From assembly GCA_027886175.1 (NCBI GenBank), contig JAJNNQ010000024.1, positions 28,623,001-28,687,000 on the forward strand: DNA of 64,000 nucleotides, read 5' to 3'. Made by a program: the position numbers and the translations under genes. A model generated the notes under the pieces. That model saw nothing but the letters and a program-made list of their open reading frames with translations. It searched no databases and was not told the origin of the DNA. The stretch comes from Phylloscopus collybita (taxonomy: Eukaryota > Chordata > Aves > Passeriformes > Phylloscopidae). This document shows, piece by piece, positions 12,515-24,639 of this stretch (position 1 is the first letter of the stretch; each line of letters starts with the position of its first letter).

Positions 12515-12925
12515 CGTGGAGCCCGAGGGGAGAGAGAGGAGCAGCGAGTGCGGCAGCGGCTGCCGGCATTTGCTGGGGTGGGCAGGGAACCAGAAACAGG
12601 AGTCGCACCAGCGGCTGGGAGCGGGGAATCTGCTCCTCGGAAACCGCGGGGGCAGAGATTCCCCTGGCTCAAAGGGGTTTTCAGGGGAAGGGGAAATTGA
12701 ATGTAGACGCATTTTGATAGTTTTGCTGAAATAATCAAGTGCTGAAGGCAGATCTTAGGCAGATGAGGTAGAGGGATGGATCCCACTGTTTTGGATGCCG
12801 GCTTGAATTTTTTATTTACTTTTCTGTTTTGACTACTGCTAAATGTGGATTTTGTGAGCGAATCCGATGGCGGTTGTTCCATTGTTCCTTGTTTGAACGT
12901 AAATCTTAGTCCTGCTGCTTGTGGA

Positions 12926-12961
12926 ATTTTTATTTATTTATTTATTTATTTATTTATTTTT
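12926..12961. repeat. (TTTA)n microsatellite
   Basis: About eight tandem TTTA units lie between the CpG island and the first coding exon. If the 5' leader is contiguous this is transcribed untranslated sequence. If the leader is spliced it is intronic. Confidence 0.9.
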
Positions 12962-13179
12962 GGAAAAGACCTTTCCAGGTAGCTTTTGCGTCTGACAAAA
13001 TGAAGCCTTTGTATTTTTCAATCAATCATACCTAATATTGACATTCTGTTTGGTACAAGAGACTTAAAGTGCTGCCTCACTCAGAGGACCATTAAAGACT
13101 TTCTCGGTCGCTACATGTAGCTGAATGTGTTACGACATATCCTTTCTCCCCCCCAAATCTTCCGAAAGATTTTTTCAAA

Positions 13180-13371
13180 ATGAAGAAATTTAATTTTCGC
13201 AAAGTTTTGGATGGTTTAACTGCCGCATCCCCTGTTGGAAGCAGTGGCGGTGGCAGTGGAAGTGGGGCTGGTGGTGGCTCCGTGCACCCAGGAGGGACTG
13301 CGGGAGCTGCAGGGACACCCAGAGAGGAGATCCAGGAGACGCTCACTTCAGATTATTTTCAGATCTGTAAG
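13180..13371 (+). CDS. STXBP5L: STXBP5L (tomosyn-2), first coding exon (partial gene)
   Basis: This exon encodes the first 64 residues of tomosyn-2, a syntaxin-binding WD40 protein. Tomosyns bind syntaxin and SNAP25 through a C-terminal R-SNARE-like coiled coil and restrain vesicle priming in neurons and endocrine cells; that domain lies outside this window. The peptide starts MKKFNFRKVLDGLTA. A Gly/Ser-rich low-complexity tract covers about residues 18-45, and EEIQETLTSDYFQICK follows as the lead-in to the first propeller. MKKFNF and the Gly/Ser tract fit STXBP5L better than paralogue STXBP5, recalled as starting MRKFNIRK with a glutamine run. The ATG has A at -3. The exon ends in phase 0 at AAG|GTAAAG, a good U2 donor. 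Residues match the family from memory, not by search. Confidence 0.93.
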
Positions 13372-13423
13372 GTAAAGGCTGTATTTTTTTTTTATTATTT
13401 TTCTATAGAAATAATGAAAGCTA

Positions 13424-13457
13424 CCCTGGGTTGGGGGTTGGGGGGGGGGGGGGTGTG
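13424..13457 (+). repeat. G-rich tract with 14-G run near the exon 1 donor
   Basis: The sequence 'ctgggttgggggttg' runs into 14 consecutive G (13440-13453) and then gtgtg. Four or more G tracts on the transcript strand could fold as a G-quadruplex. G tracts near a donor are known binding sites for hnRNP H/F. Run length is prone to sequencing error. Confidence 0.85.
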
Positions 13458-15429
13458 TAGTAATATGATACCGATAAGCGTTTTACTTGAGAACTGCAGT
13501 GGTTGTATAAGGACTTTGGAATGAAAAGACAGAGATCCAGTGGATGTTTTTTTCTTCCTGCTGCAGAGTTGGGGTGGTCAGTAAATTCGTAGAAATCTTG
13601 ATTTCAGCACTCAGAGCCAAATTCCAAGTTCATACTTGGACCCCAAACTGCTGACAGGATTGTGGACAGGAAAGCAAATCAAATAGTGTTAGTACCGATA
13701 ACATTTACAAGTCATTAGAAACCGAAGATTGCATGCATCTACTTCCCCTCCTCACACTTCTCATCCTCCCTGCCTTTCCTTCTCTATTTTAACAAAAAGG
13801 CACAAGCTAGAAATAAAAGACAGTGGAGTGACTACTGTACCCAGGACTTCAATTCTTTGTGAGGAGCTGGATGTAGATTCAGGGTGGCTGTTTACCATTT
13901 GTACTGAAGTTTCTGATTGCATGACAGCAAACTTGGTGGGACAGCATAAATACCAAAAGTTGCCAAATCTGTTCTGATTTTTATGTGTTGATCACCTTAA
14001 GTGGGATTTTTCTCTGAGTAGAAAGCATAAGATATCCCTGTAAGTATTTTGGCTTGTATCTGTTTTCTGCAACAAAGCTTTTAGTGGTGGTCTTAAATAC
14101 TTGCACCTGGAAAATAAACTGTTTGGTACTTCTGACCAACTCTGGAATATGAAAATCCTACTTTTGTAATGAAGACAAAACACGAAAGGAGATTACGGTC
14201 TTCTACTATTACCTGTCAGTTTTACGTGAATTCTGGTGGCTTTACAAACAAAGTTTTGTTTGCTTATTTGTTTAGATTAGAAGCTTCAAAACCAGAATTT
14301 TTAATTAGTGCAATTTGCATCACTAGGAGTAAATGGACTCCACCTATGAAGTATACTTTGCTTTTAATAATCAGATAAAAATTGATCTGAAATTTAGATT
14401 ATAGTCAACTCCAGCACATCATCATTTCTTTTTGTGTTTTGGAAAGAAGAAAGAAACATAAACAACCAAGACAAGCCTATGAGACATTTTGTGTGCAGAT
14501 CTGGTTCTTGTGAAACACACAGCTTCCCTGATCTCAGATACCATGTTTCTAATTCTGTTTGGCTTTCAGCTACAGCTGGTGTCAAAACTCTTGCGGATTT
14601 CAAGGGGAGAAGGTTGAGCCCCTATGGCTTAAAGACTCAGAGATCTTCAGATAGGTTCTACAAAATTCTAATTCTTTTTTTCTGATAGTTCTTTGCTATC
14701 CTGAATCACAACAGGTTCCAGCCTTTTGATTCAAATGATTCTGTAGTTTAATAGAGGGTCAGTGATGAGTGCATTAGAATCATACTTGCTTCTCAGGCTT
14801 GGATTTGACTACTTTTGCTTATGTACACAGTAATTTAGCATTTTGTGAAATTCCAGCGATTTCCCATTTTTGTCATGTCAGTAAAAAGACAATACAAACA
14901 ATCAAGGCACATTAAAATATCATTAGAAGGTCTGCCAGTTAAAGATTTCTAAGTAAGGCTAAAACTCAGCATGGTTTTTCATGTTTAAGTCATGTGATAG
15001 GGACAAAGATCTGTATTTAGTGACATATACTCTTGTTCTGTACGGCATATTTGTTAAAATAAGCAACGTAAGATGGAAAGAATTTTTTTCACCTGATCTC
15101 CATTATTTCCCTTGTTTGCTTTGATATTACTTGAAAACAGTTCGCGTTATGTCCTGATAGATCTACTCGGAATACGTGTAAAGGAATATGTCACTTGAAG
15201 AAGATTTCAGTAGCCAATATTTGCCTGTCTTAGCTCTCAGGTTAAAATGTTCTCAACAAACTAAATATTTGTGTAGGAAACCTTTTGGTTGCTTGCAGCA
15301 GCACTTTGCTTATTGAACGCACGTTACTGCAGAAGTCTACGGCACACAAAATACCGCCTTCCTTTTTCCAAGATACAAAGGTATGCCGAAAGCAAACTTC
15401 CAAAACACTCGGTGATCATGGTGCTGCTG

Positions 15430-15700
15430 ACACTCGGCGGTGTTTGTTCCACGGGCTCCACTTGAGCAGCTGTGCGGCACCCCGGGAGCAGCGGGAGCGT
15501 GTGGGGAGGCAGCCCCGGGAGCCGTGAGGGCCCTGCGCTGTTGCAGGGGAGCCGAGGGCAGCGGGGCCTGGCGCAGGCGCGGCCTCCCCCTGCCTGCTCC
15601 GGGGGGCCGGAGCCCCGCCAGGGTTTGCACCTCGGTCGCTCGGAGTCGAGTTAAAAACACACAGACACGCGTATAACCCGAAGTGCGTGCTCCCCGAGCT
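15430..15700. promoter_or_regulatory. Small CpG-rich patch in intron 1
   Basis: About 270 bp with many CpG dinucleotides and high GC, unlike the AT-rich intron on both sides. Minus-strand frames through it (15337-15807, 156 codons) look composition-driven, being rich in Ala, Pro and Arg with no domain. Candidate readings are an alternative promoter, an intragenic CpG island or a diverged GC-rich insertion. Confidence 0.45.
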
Positions 15701-18700
15701 TTTGTTGTGCAGCACTTCTGGTCTTTCAATTGGGCATTTGCATGTTCAGTTACATAAGTTCCACGGGCTGCATATTTAAGGATCCGTGATCTGCCATCCT
15801 GCTGCACGCAGGACTGAGTGAAGCTAATGGCAGTTCTGGTTTGTTATCTGCGGGGTCGAGGCAGTCTGGGGCTAACAGCCTAAGTAGCACCTCAGACTGG
15901 TTTTCCTTTCTTTGCTGATTATAAAAATCCTCATTTAAAAGTGAAACGTAAAAGCTGACTCACACTTAAGAATTAAAGGGCCTTTCCCTGCAGTTTTTAT
16001 GTAAATAAATTGCCTTTCTAAAGTTTGTGGGAGGTCTGCTTGACTGAAAACACAGATCCAGTCATCTGGCAGAACATTGTTTTGAATGGTAACACACCTG
16101 ATTTCATTTGTAACACACCTGAAAGCCAGCTCTCCATTTTGTGGCATTTTTAGGTTGGTTATGACCACAGTGTCTTTTTGAGATACAGATTAGAGTTTAA
16201 CAGAAGTAAACTGAATATTTTACTCTGAGATGTTCTCAATGAGTTACTTTTGGCATTTATATTTAAATCATTTATGTGATCTTCTGTATTGAAAGAATGA
16301 AATATTCGTGAAGCTATTACATATGAAACAGCTACGTCCTGTTTTAAGCATGATAAATTTATATGTTGGTAGTTGTAATAAGGAATCAGTGGCACCATTT
16401 TCAAAGTACTCAAGCAATGAGAAATATTGTCATACCTATTTTGTGACAGCAGGAAGCTGAGGTACAGTTTAGGCTGCATCTAGGGGCTGCTCTTGAGATT
16501 TGGATATCAAGTGGAAATCATGGAAATATTGATTATAGTTCACATTGGTTGAATTGAATGTGTGAGATAGCAGCATCATCCTACAACCAGGGATGAGCCA
16601 GTAGAAAAAAACTACTAAAGTCTCTGTTAATTTTAATTGGGATAGAACTAATTTCCTTGGGTTTGCTTCTTTGTATTTTTCCTCTGTATACGTGTTGGTT
16701 TTTTCCTCTGGCAAGGATTTTTAGGCTCACCTGTGTTTGTCCAGACCATCTAGAAACTAAAATACGGCACTGGGGAGAGATCTGCTATTAATAAAGGAAG
16801 TGAGAAGCTCTCAGTTAGGATGTTTTAAATCATTTGAGTAGAACTTTGAGCAGAGGGAACATAAAAGGAGAAAACAGTGATTTTATTACTTTTTTAGAAG
16901 GTTGCTTGTTAGGGGATGACGCAGTTGGGAAAAACTGAATAGGAATGAGGATGTACATTTTTTTGCTCGTGAAGTACTCGTTCCTCATGAAAATAAGTTT
17001 TCCATGTAGAACTACTCAGGGTTTTCTTGGAGAACAATCATAGAGTTGAATTGAATTTGTAGAGCATGAGGTTAATAACTTTGAAATCAAGACCTCAGTT
17101 AAGAGCACAGTAACAGTTGTACTTTACCAGGTATACAATTAATCTACTTTAACATGTTTTCTTTTGCTGTGGGCAGCAACTGGATATCCATTAAAAGGTC
17201 CAAGAACTGGAAATTTAATCTTCTCAAAGAATTGCTTCCCAAACAGTTATGAGCTGCCTTTAATTCCCAAGCATTAGGTTTCTGTTCTTTTCCAAATTGG
17301 TCTTCAGTGTTACTACTGGGCAGTCTTGCAACCCAATAAACATCCTTTAACTCTGGTTGTGTTGTTTATATTGATAGTGTAGTCACAGTTTCGGTATGTT
17401 CATTACCCAGTCTTAATGGAAAACCCATGGAGGCCAGAACAATTTTAGGCTGCTGTTAAAACTGATAGGGAATCCCATGGCCAATTGCAATTGTGCCTTC
17501 CTCATCTTGCTTGTGTTATGCAGAAACAGGCCTTCAAGATGCAGTCAATGAGTAGCCAAGTTAAATACCTTAATTATCTGGATTTCCTATCAGGTGGTCT
17601 TAAATTTTAATTCTCAGAGTTTATAGATGGTAATACCTCATTTTGTCAACCTATGGAGATAAACATTTAATCCTTCTGACAACAGCCAAGTAGGTATTTT
17701 GACTGCAAATGCAACATGACACTACAGTTCAGTAATAACAGAGAGAAGATGAATTTTGGAATGGCAATTTGAGCACGATGCTGCAGGAGCACATTTTTGG
17801 TTATGAAGAATTCAAAACAAAAAAATCCTTGTTATAAGCTATCCACAGTGTCTTAATCAGTTGGAGCTGTTTAGTTAATCTGTCTTGTTTCCTTGCTAAG
17901 ATCATACAAGGAACAAAAAGTAAAATGTTTGCAAACTGCTACATTTCCATGAAAACCCACTTTAAAATTAGTATGAACTCTTACTTGTAAGTTCTCAGAG
18001 TTCATTTAATACTTAAATGGTAATTAAAATAATGTTGGGAAGGATTTTTTTTTTTCTATATACCAGAGTTTGGATTTAACGTTAGATGTGGAACCCAATT
18101 CTGTTTAAAACTACAGAGTCATAAATGACACTTCTAAATTAGATTATAGTAATTACATGAAATTTGTGATGATCATAATGTATTCCTCTTTTTCAAGTGC
18201 TTGTATTAATTAGAAATAGGATTTATCCATGGGAAAGAGCATAGCATATTAAAAGCTTCTTTTGAAAGAATTTTGAAGATTTTAAGGTACCTGTAGTAGT
18301 ATAACTGGATTCACTTGTTTGGGGTTTTTGTGCAAATATCTGTCTTTTTGCATTATTAATCCTAAATGAAGTAATGCACACCCTTCATGGCCAACACATG
18401 CAATTACATCTTCAAAATTATTTCCAGACCTTTAAGGTTGCTGAATAAAGCACTCAAAAAGTTCCACATTTCTTTAATAACTTCGTTTGCACAGACAACT
18501 TTTAATTACATGATCCCATATTTCTTCTATAGGTTTAATTTAGCAGAACAAATAGTGTTTGCTCATAGGGAAGTACTTCAATATTTCTTTGCATACTTAA
18601 AGCTCAGAGCATGCCTGAATATTAAGTTCCCCATGGACTTTTCCAACAGAAGTGCTCACCACTGTAGTTCTGAAAGCTTTATAAACATTAATGAATTGAC

Positions 18701-19152
18701 CTTCATAATATTTCTGTGAGATGGAAATGATATTATCCCTGCAGTATAGATGCCACAGAAAATCCAAAATGTTCAGGGTCTACTGTTTTGAGTCTCCAGC
18801 TTGACCAGCTTTGCATCCGTTTTCCTGTTAGCATTTTTAATTTATCCCAGGTCTTCCCATTGAGCCTCCCATTGTTTTCACATTCTGTTGCACATATTCT
18901 ACACAGCTGCAGTGATCTTTAGGCCAGTTGTTCAGTTTATATGCTCACTTTAGATAGCCAGAATGACTCTGAATTTCCTTTCTGTCTCAAATGACTACAG
19001 ATGGATTTCTGGCTCCACTGTACTATGGCTGAAAAAGATAATTTAATTAATTTCTACAAGAGAAGAACAAATTCATACCACATAGATGAACTTATTTCTT
19101 GCGTTTTTAAATTGTTTTGCTTTTTATGGCTGATCTTAATTTTAACAATATA

Positions 19153-19225
19153 AGGGTCATAGTATAACCTGAGTTGGAAGGGATCCTTGAGGATCACTGA
19201 GTTCAACTCTTGATTTCACAAAGGG
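19153..19225 (-). mobile_element. Short CR1-like 3' tail fragment, antisense
   Basis: 'cctgagttggaagggatccttgaggatcactgagttcaactc' resembles the antisense beginning of CR1 3' tails ('ggttggaagggacc...gatcat..agtccaac'). Only about 70 bp is recognisable, so it is a heavily decayed or truncated copy. It lies about 100 bp before a longer CR1 in the same orientation. Confidence 0.5.
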
Positions 19226-19328
19226 AAACCTAAAGGTTAAGATATATGCTCTCATTTTATGTGCCATTTCAAGTGGGAGGTTTTTTTGGTTTTTGGCTTG
19301 GGAGTTTGTTTAGGTTTTTTTCTTAATC

Positions 19329-19690
19329 CTTGGGATCATAGATATTGGAAGAGCATCTTGTCCCAACCTCACTGCCATGGGCACAGACACTTTCCATTTG
19401 ACCAGGCTGCTCAAAACGCCACCCAACTTGTACTTGAACACTTTTAAGAATGGGGCATCCACAGTTTCTCTGGGCAACCTGTGCCAGTGCCTTACCACAC
19501 TCATAGTAAAGAATTCTTTCCCCAAAATCTAGTCTGAATTTGAAGCCATTGCCCCTTGTCCTATCACTGCATGCCCTGGTAAAAAGTCCCTCTCCAACTT
19601 TATTTTAGCCCCCTGTAGGTACTGGAAGGTGTTATAAGGTGTCCCTGGAGCCTCCTCTTCTCCAGGCTGAGCAACTCCAACTCTAGTGGG
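19329..19690 (-). mobile_element. CR1 LINE 3'-end fragment, antisense
   Basis: It opens 'tgggatcatagatattggaagagcatcttgtcccaacctcactgccatgggcacagacac' and runs through 'gggcatccacagtttctctgggcaacctgtgccagtgcc' and 'ctccaggctgagcaactccaac'. All are characteristic of the reverse complement of CR1 3' regions. The copy is 5'-truncated and has no intact frame. Confidence 0.9.
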
Positions 19691-22656
19691 AACACTGGCT
19701 ATATTATTCTTCACCTCTGGGTCACCAGGTAGTTAATGAGAATTTTTCTCACTATTGCAGTGGGAAAAGCAATTTTTAATCTCATGTAGGAGGATGGAGG
19801 AAACTCAGCATGGTTTTCTCACAGTGTTCTGATTGAGGAGCTGTCACATAAAAAGTTGGTTGCATAAGCAACTTTGCCCCCAACTTACTTCTGAAAGAAA
19901 AATACTTACACTTGATTTTTAAAGAAATGACCAAGAAGTTACTTAGAGTTTCATGGCTAAAAATATGAAGATTTTTTTTTTCCAGATAGAAATGCATATT
20001 CTGTGTAAAACATGCAGCTGTCCTCAGTGGAGCTGGACTACATCCAAGACAGACCCCATTCTCACTTTGTTTAGATGAATATCCACTCATATCTGCTTCC
20101 TATTCTGAGGCATCTGATACTCCCTGGTGCATGATTTATGCCCAAAATACTTTTTGAAGTCTGTGAAAATACTGTGAAAAGTTAGTATATTCACTTTATA
20201 AACCAAGAAAAGGAAGCAGTAGAGACTGAGCTAGTACACCTTCCTAAACTACATGAATATAGCGGTCTGTTGGCTATTCTAAGAAAAAAAGTGCTCATAA
20301 AAGTAGCTTATGAGGTATATTAATTTGTCACAATGTGTGTTAGAATCATTGTAAGGGAAGATTAGAGGACTGTAGGATTAGAAATACAAGTAATGTGCAT
20401 CTGTGGAGAGGAGAGAAAGCAATATTATTAGGTACAGATGGCTGGCAAGTATGCTCAAATGTAATAAGATGTTATCTTTGTGCAGTGCTGTGTCCATTCC
20501 TAACAGATCACCAGCAAAGACTATGAATAATAAAAAGTACTAGAGACAATCTGTCACCTGTAGCTAGGGCCAAAGTCTGAGGAGGTGCACTCTTTATGGT
20601 TCCTTTGAAGTTAAGTTGTATTTAGTACTGAAAACCCCATCCTTAATATTCAAGGCCTTGAGCTGATGAATTCATGGACTCAGAAGGAGCCTTACTGAAT
20701 TCTGTGGTGTATATAAGTAGATGCAGTGTGTGTATGGCATGTCTTTTTGCAGAATTTGAATGCAATGAATTAAAAATAATTGCTTCTGTTTTATTTAAAA
20801 ATCTGTTATGTAAGAGTGTTATGAGGTCAGACACTCAGAAGTCAGGTCCCTTATTCAGCTAGCATCCAGTTATGTCTATATGTGAGGCAATCGAGTCTTT
20901 ATTGCATCTTTTTATTGTCTTAAAGTGTCTGCTTATATTTTGTTCCTGTCCTGCCTCACATTTGTTTTGAACAGTATACAACATGTGAGGAGGATGAGTG
21001 CCGTTCTGCTTGTGTTCTTTGCAACAGTTCCTGTGAGCAGATCTCTGTGTTATCCACTGGACATCACCATAATAGTAAATAATAATAAATTAATGAATGC
21101 TCATCTCTGCTTCATTCATCCTGTTGCATCTATTGTATCCCTTCAGGGTGATGTGCTCTCAGTTACAGCTGTCCATCATCACTTGTGTTACAGGTGCATT
21201 CCATTGTAGCTGTGGATAAAACTTAATTTTACTGAGTCCACAGATCCCTGCTGAATTCATTGTTTGTCCCTAGATATATTTTGAAATGCTCCCTGAATGA
21301 GGCCAAGGCAGGAAAAGTGACCTGTGGTTATGTAAACAGAGATCTGATTCTTACAGTCCTTGGCTGCTCTGTCTTCATTTGTGTCAGTGAGCTTGGTAGC
21401 TTCATAGGCAATGCAGAGGGGGACAGTGATGTGCAAGATGTGCTGGATTTCACTGCTGTGAGAGGGTAAAAACCTGCCACAAAATACCTGCATTTCATTT
21501 GGCATATATCTTCACCCTGTGTGAGGTGAAATGCTGGGCATTATTTTCAGGTTAAATTCTCAATTCAAGATCAAAAAAATCCCCAACATCTTCAAGTTGC
21601 ATACAGCATGTACAGCATGTATACAGAGAGAAGGTAGGAGAAGATTAATTTTGAATTAGTATTAAATAGTAAACAACGTTGTAAATGCTAGTAATGAAAT
21701 CTGGTAATACCATTTGTATACAAGAATGCCAAATTACATTGCAGAACAGATTTTCACAGGAATAAACCAATAAGACAGATTATCTCTGTATCAAAGTAGA
21801 GTTTTAGCACTCTGTTTCTCTAGCTTCCTCCCCTGCCATTCCCCACCCCAAAGACCCCACCTTTCAAAAACTTTATCACAGCAGTAATATTTTTTCAATC
21901 CCCAGTATGGCTGATTTTTTAAAAAAACTGAAATACTTTAAAAGAAGGAACCAAAGCATTTGTTTCAGAACAGAAACCACAATCAGCCATAACAGAGCAG
22001 AACATAATTATTCCAAAGTAGTGAAGTTTCAGAAAATCCAAAAATGGGAAGTCATGCAAAATTAATTAGAGTTATTGTTATGTTGACCTGATGTAAACAT
22101 AATAAGAACAGTTTTGTTTTTGTTTAATTTCTCATTAAAGTTACAAAATTATCTCATTCTCTCTATCCACAGTCATAGTGAAGACAAAAATACTTTCCTT
22201 TTAGGGCTATCAGATAAGCAGAATGATTTTACAATTCTTGTATATGCCCCTGAAGGAGATCTCCATCAGGCAGATGATATTCTGAACCAGCCTGTCTCAA
22301 GTTCTAGAGTATTACAGTTAAATGATGCAACAACAAAATCAATGGAACTGCTATTTGAAATACTTTGATTATAAAGACTTTCCATTTGGACCAAAGTCTT
22401 GCTTAAGTAGGTAGGCCAAAATGAATGTTGCAATCAGTAGTTTAGGGTTGGGGTTTTTTTATAATTCTACATTAAAGACAAGGGTAGATAGAATTCTATG
22501 AATGATCAAGACATTTCTCCATATGTTGGTTCCCTATTTCTTCTTGCCAGTTTAAGTGGCAAGAGGGGGAAGTACATTACACTATATTTACTGTACACTG
22601 GGTGCAATTCCTTCATTGTGGTCTCATTTTTTTTTTTTCCTTTATTGTATATTTGC

Positions 22657-22782
22657 TTGGGGTTTGCTGTGTTGTGTTTTTGGTTTTTTGTTTGTTTGGG
22701 TTTTGTTTGTTTGTTTGATTGTTTGATTTTTTGTTTTGGTTTTTGTGTTGGTTTTTGTTTTGTTTGCTTGCTTGTTTTTGGT
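22657..22782. repeat. (GTTT)n / T-G-rich simple repeat
   Basis: About 125 bp of degenerate GTTT, GTTTT and GATT units on the plus strand. It creates Lys/Asn/Gln-rich and Phe/Val-rich pseudo-frames on the two strands, which should be ignored as coding. Confidence 0.85.
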
Positions 22783-24494
22783 CTTTTAGAGAGAGAGTTC
22801 TTTTAGAAAGAATAGGAAGGGAAGATGTGAAAGAATTTTGCATACATCATTCTCCCTTGGACTTGGGATTTCTCCAAAGGGCATAATGCTTCCCTTGGGG
22901 TGGTTATATTCAGGTATTGCCCTGTAACTTATAATGCTGTAACTCAGTGCTGTGGTGGATGTAGCAGGATGGTGTAGTTGCCAAGGAGTTGCTTGGCCAT
23001 AGCTACACTGATTTAAATAGATCCAGAAAGTGATATTAAAATTCAACCCTTTTGGCTTTGGGTAGGAGGAGTTGGGCAGTCTGCAGAGTTCCCTTCCATC
23101 CTCACCTGAGCTGGGGATAATAAAGCTTATGGATCAAGATAATTTTATTTATTTATGGATTTTCCTGTCTAAATTATATTAATTTTGTATTTTTGATACA
23201 CTACAGTGTATTTCAAAGGACAAGCTTGAAGAGAATGCTTTTTGAAATTCAGAAGGCCTTATTTTTCCCCTGTGGTTTGCTTAGCTTGGCTGATTGTATC
23301 TATATGAATCACATCTAAATAGGACCATCTTTATTTAATAGTCTTTAACATCTAGCTTGCAGAACTGAAAATGACAGAGGAAAAACACATCTCTGAAGTA
23401 TCTGCAGAGATCTTTGTTATAGAAAAAAAAATTCGTATGTTCATTGTACAAAAATGCATAGTATTAAAGTCAGTTAATTTCAAATACTCTAAAATCTTTC
23501 TTATTTTTCATATAATTATCAGTGTGTAATATTTGTGAAACTAAACATTTAAAATTCAGGCTGTATTTGAAGTCTGCTTTATGTCCAGGACAGCTACTTT
23601 CTACCATAGCTAATTAAGTGACCTTTTATAACAAAGTAAGTTCCATAATTTAAAAATTAAACAGTACTGCTAAAAGTGTTATTCTTCTATGCCAGCAGTT
23701 TTTGTAGGGGAATATTATGAAATTCTGCTTGTTTCTTATACATATTTTTTCTTCCTACCCCAATATTCCTATTTCAGTAACACTTCTCTTTTGTGCCCAC
23801 ATTTTCCATGTTTTTTTTTCTTTACTGTATTTTTCTCCACCAACACTGATCTCCTTTTTCTTCCTCTCTGTTTCGCTGCTACTGGTGAGGATAATAAGCT
23901 CCCAAGAAATAGCCTGCTGAGACAAACCATGGTCCATATCTCCCAGCAGTCAGTCTCTGACAGTGGCAGCAGAATTGTCACTTAGGGAGGGTAATAAGTT
24001 ACATCACTTTCTGCAGTCCATTCCCTTTCCAATCTGCCATAATTCACTATCACTGGATTTGATATGTCAGAGGGCATATCTTTAGCTGGTCCTTTTAAAA
24101 TCCGCTTATCAATCATGTCAATGAATTTGTCCCATTTTCCCCTCCCATTTGAAACAAATCTTTAATTTCCTTTGAATGCCTCCATGGCTTTGCCAAATAT
24201 ATTTAGATTACCCACTCATTTGTATCTGTAATTTTTAGTCATATCCCCCCACATACAGCTCTCAAGTAATGGGCTCACACAGGTTTTCTGTAGCAGCAGG
24301 ATGATGCCCTCTGTGTTAGTCCTTCCTGTGTTCTTCCTCATGATGTCCAATATTACTTGGCTTTTTGGGGTTGCTGTTGGACATTAAACCAAATATTTCA
24401 CAGGAATGACAACCATGCCCAAAACCATGCCGTGCAACTTTGCTGAGTTGCAAATGCGAGTTCCAAATTCAGCATTGTGCAGATCTAGGTTGGT

Positions 24495-24543
24495 TTGTTG
24501 TTGTTGTTGTTGTTGTTTTGGTTTGGTTTGGTTTGGTTTGGGT
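24495..24543. repeat. (TTG)n followed by (TTTGG)n simple repeats
   Basis: About seven TTG triplets (24495-24516) pass into about five TTTGG units (24517-24541), then T-rich sequence. This is a compound microsatellite. Confidence 0.9.
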
Positions 24544-24639
24544 TTTTTTGTTTGTTTTTGTTTTTTCTTCTAGATACCTTACATCTATCCATATGGAAGC
24601 TCATTAATCAACTTCTTGCCCACTTAAGTCACTCTAATG

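Larger units (their letters stand above)
11560..12700 (+). promoter_or_regulatory. STXBP5L: CpG-island promoter and 5' leader region of STXBP5L
   Basis: Roughly 1.1 kb of strongly GC- and CpG-rich DNA in an AT-rich neighbourhood. It contains GC boxes (GGGGCGGGG at 11694-11702, the C-strand form near 11704, another at about 12004-12014 and one near 12045). It also holds two CCAAT boxes in opposite orientation (ATTGG 11754-11758, CCAAT 11788-11792). No TATA box is evident, so a broad CpG-type promoter is expected. A purine-rich GGA-repeat stretch covers about 12060-12118. Transcription probably starts downstream of the CCAAT pair, around 11.8-12.2 kb, but the exact start cannot be read from sequence. 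Open frames here (for example 11829-12410 and 12037-12717) reflect the scarcity of stop codons in GC-rich DNA. Confidence 0.75.

Noticed and set aside
11829..12717. Long overlapping open frames on both strands in the CpG island (up to 226 codons)
   Set aside because: Low stop-codon density in GC-rich DNA explains them. They are rich in Arg, Gly and Pro, overlap on opposite strands, and have no recognisable domain.
22657..22843. Lys/Asn/Gln-rich minus-strand frame and Phe/Val-rich plus-strand frame
   Set aside because: Both are direct translations of a degenerate GTTT simple repeat.
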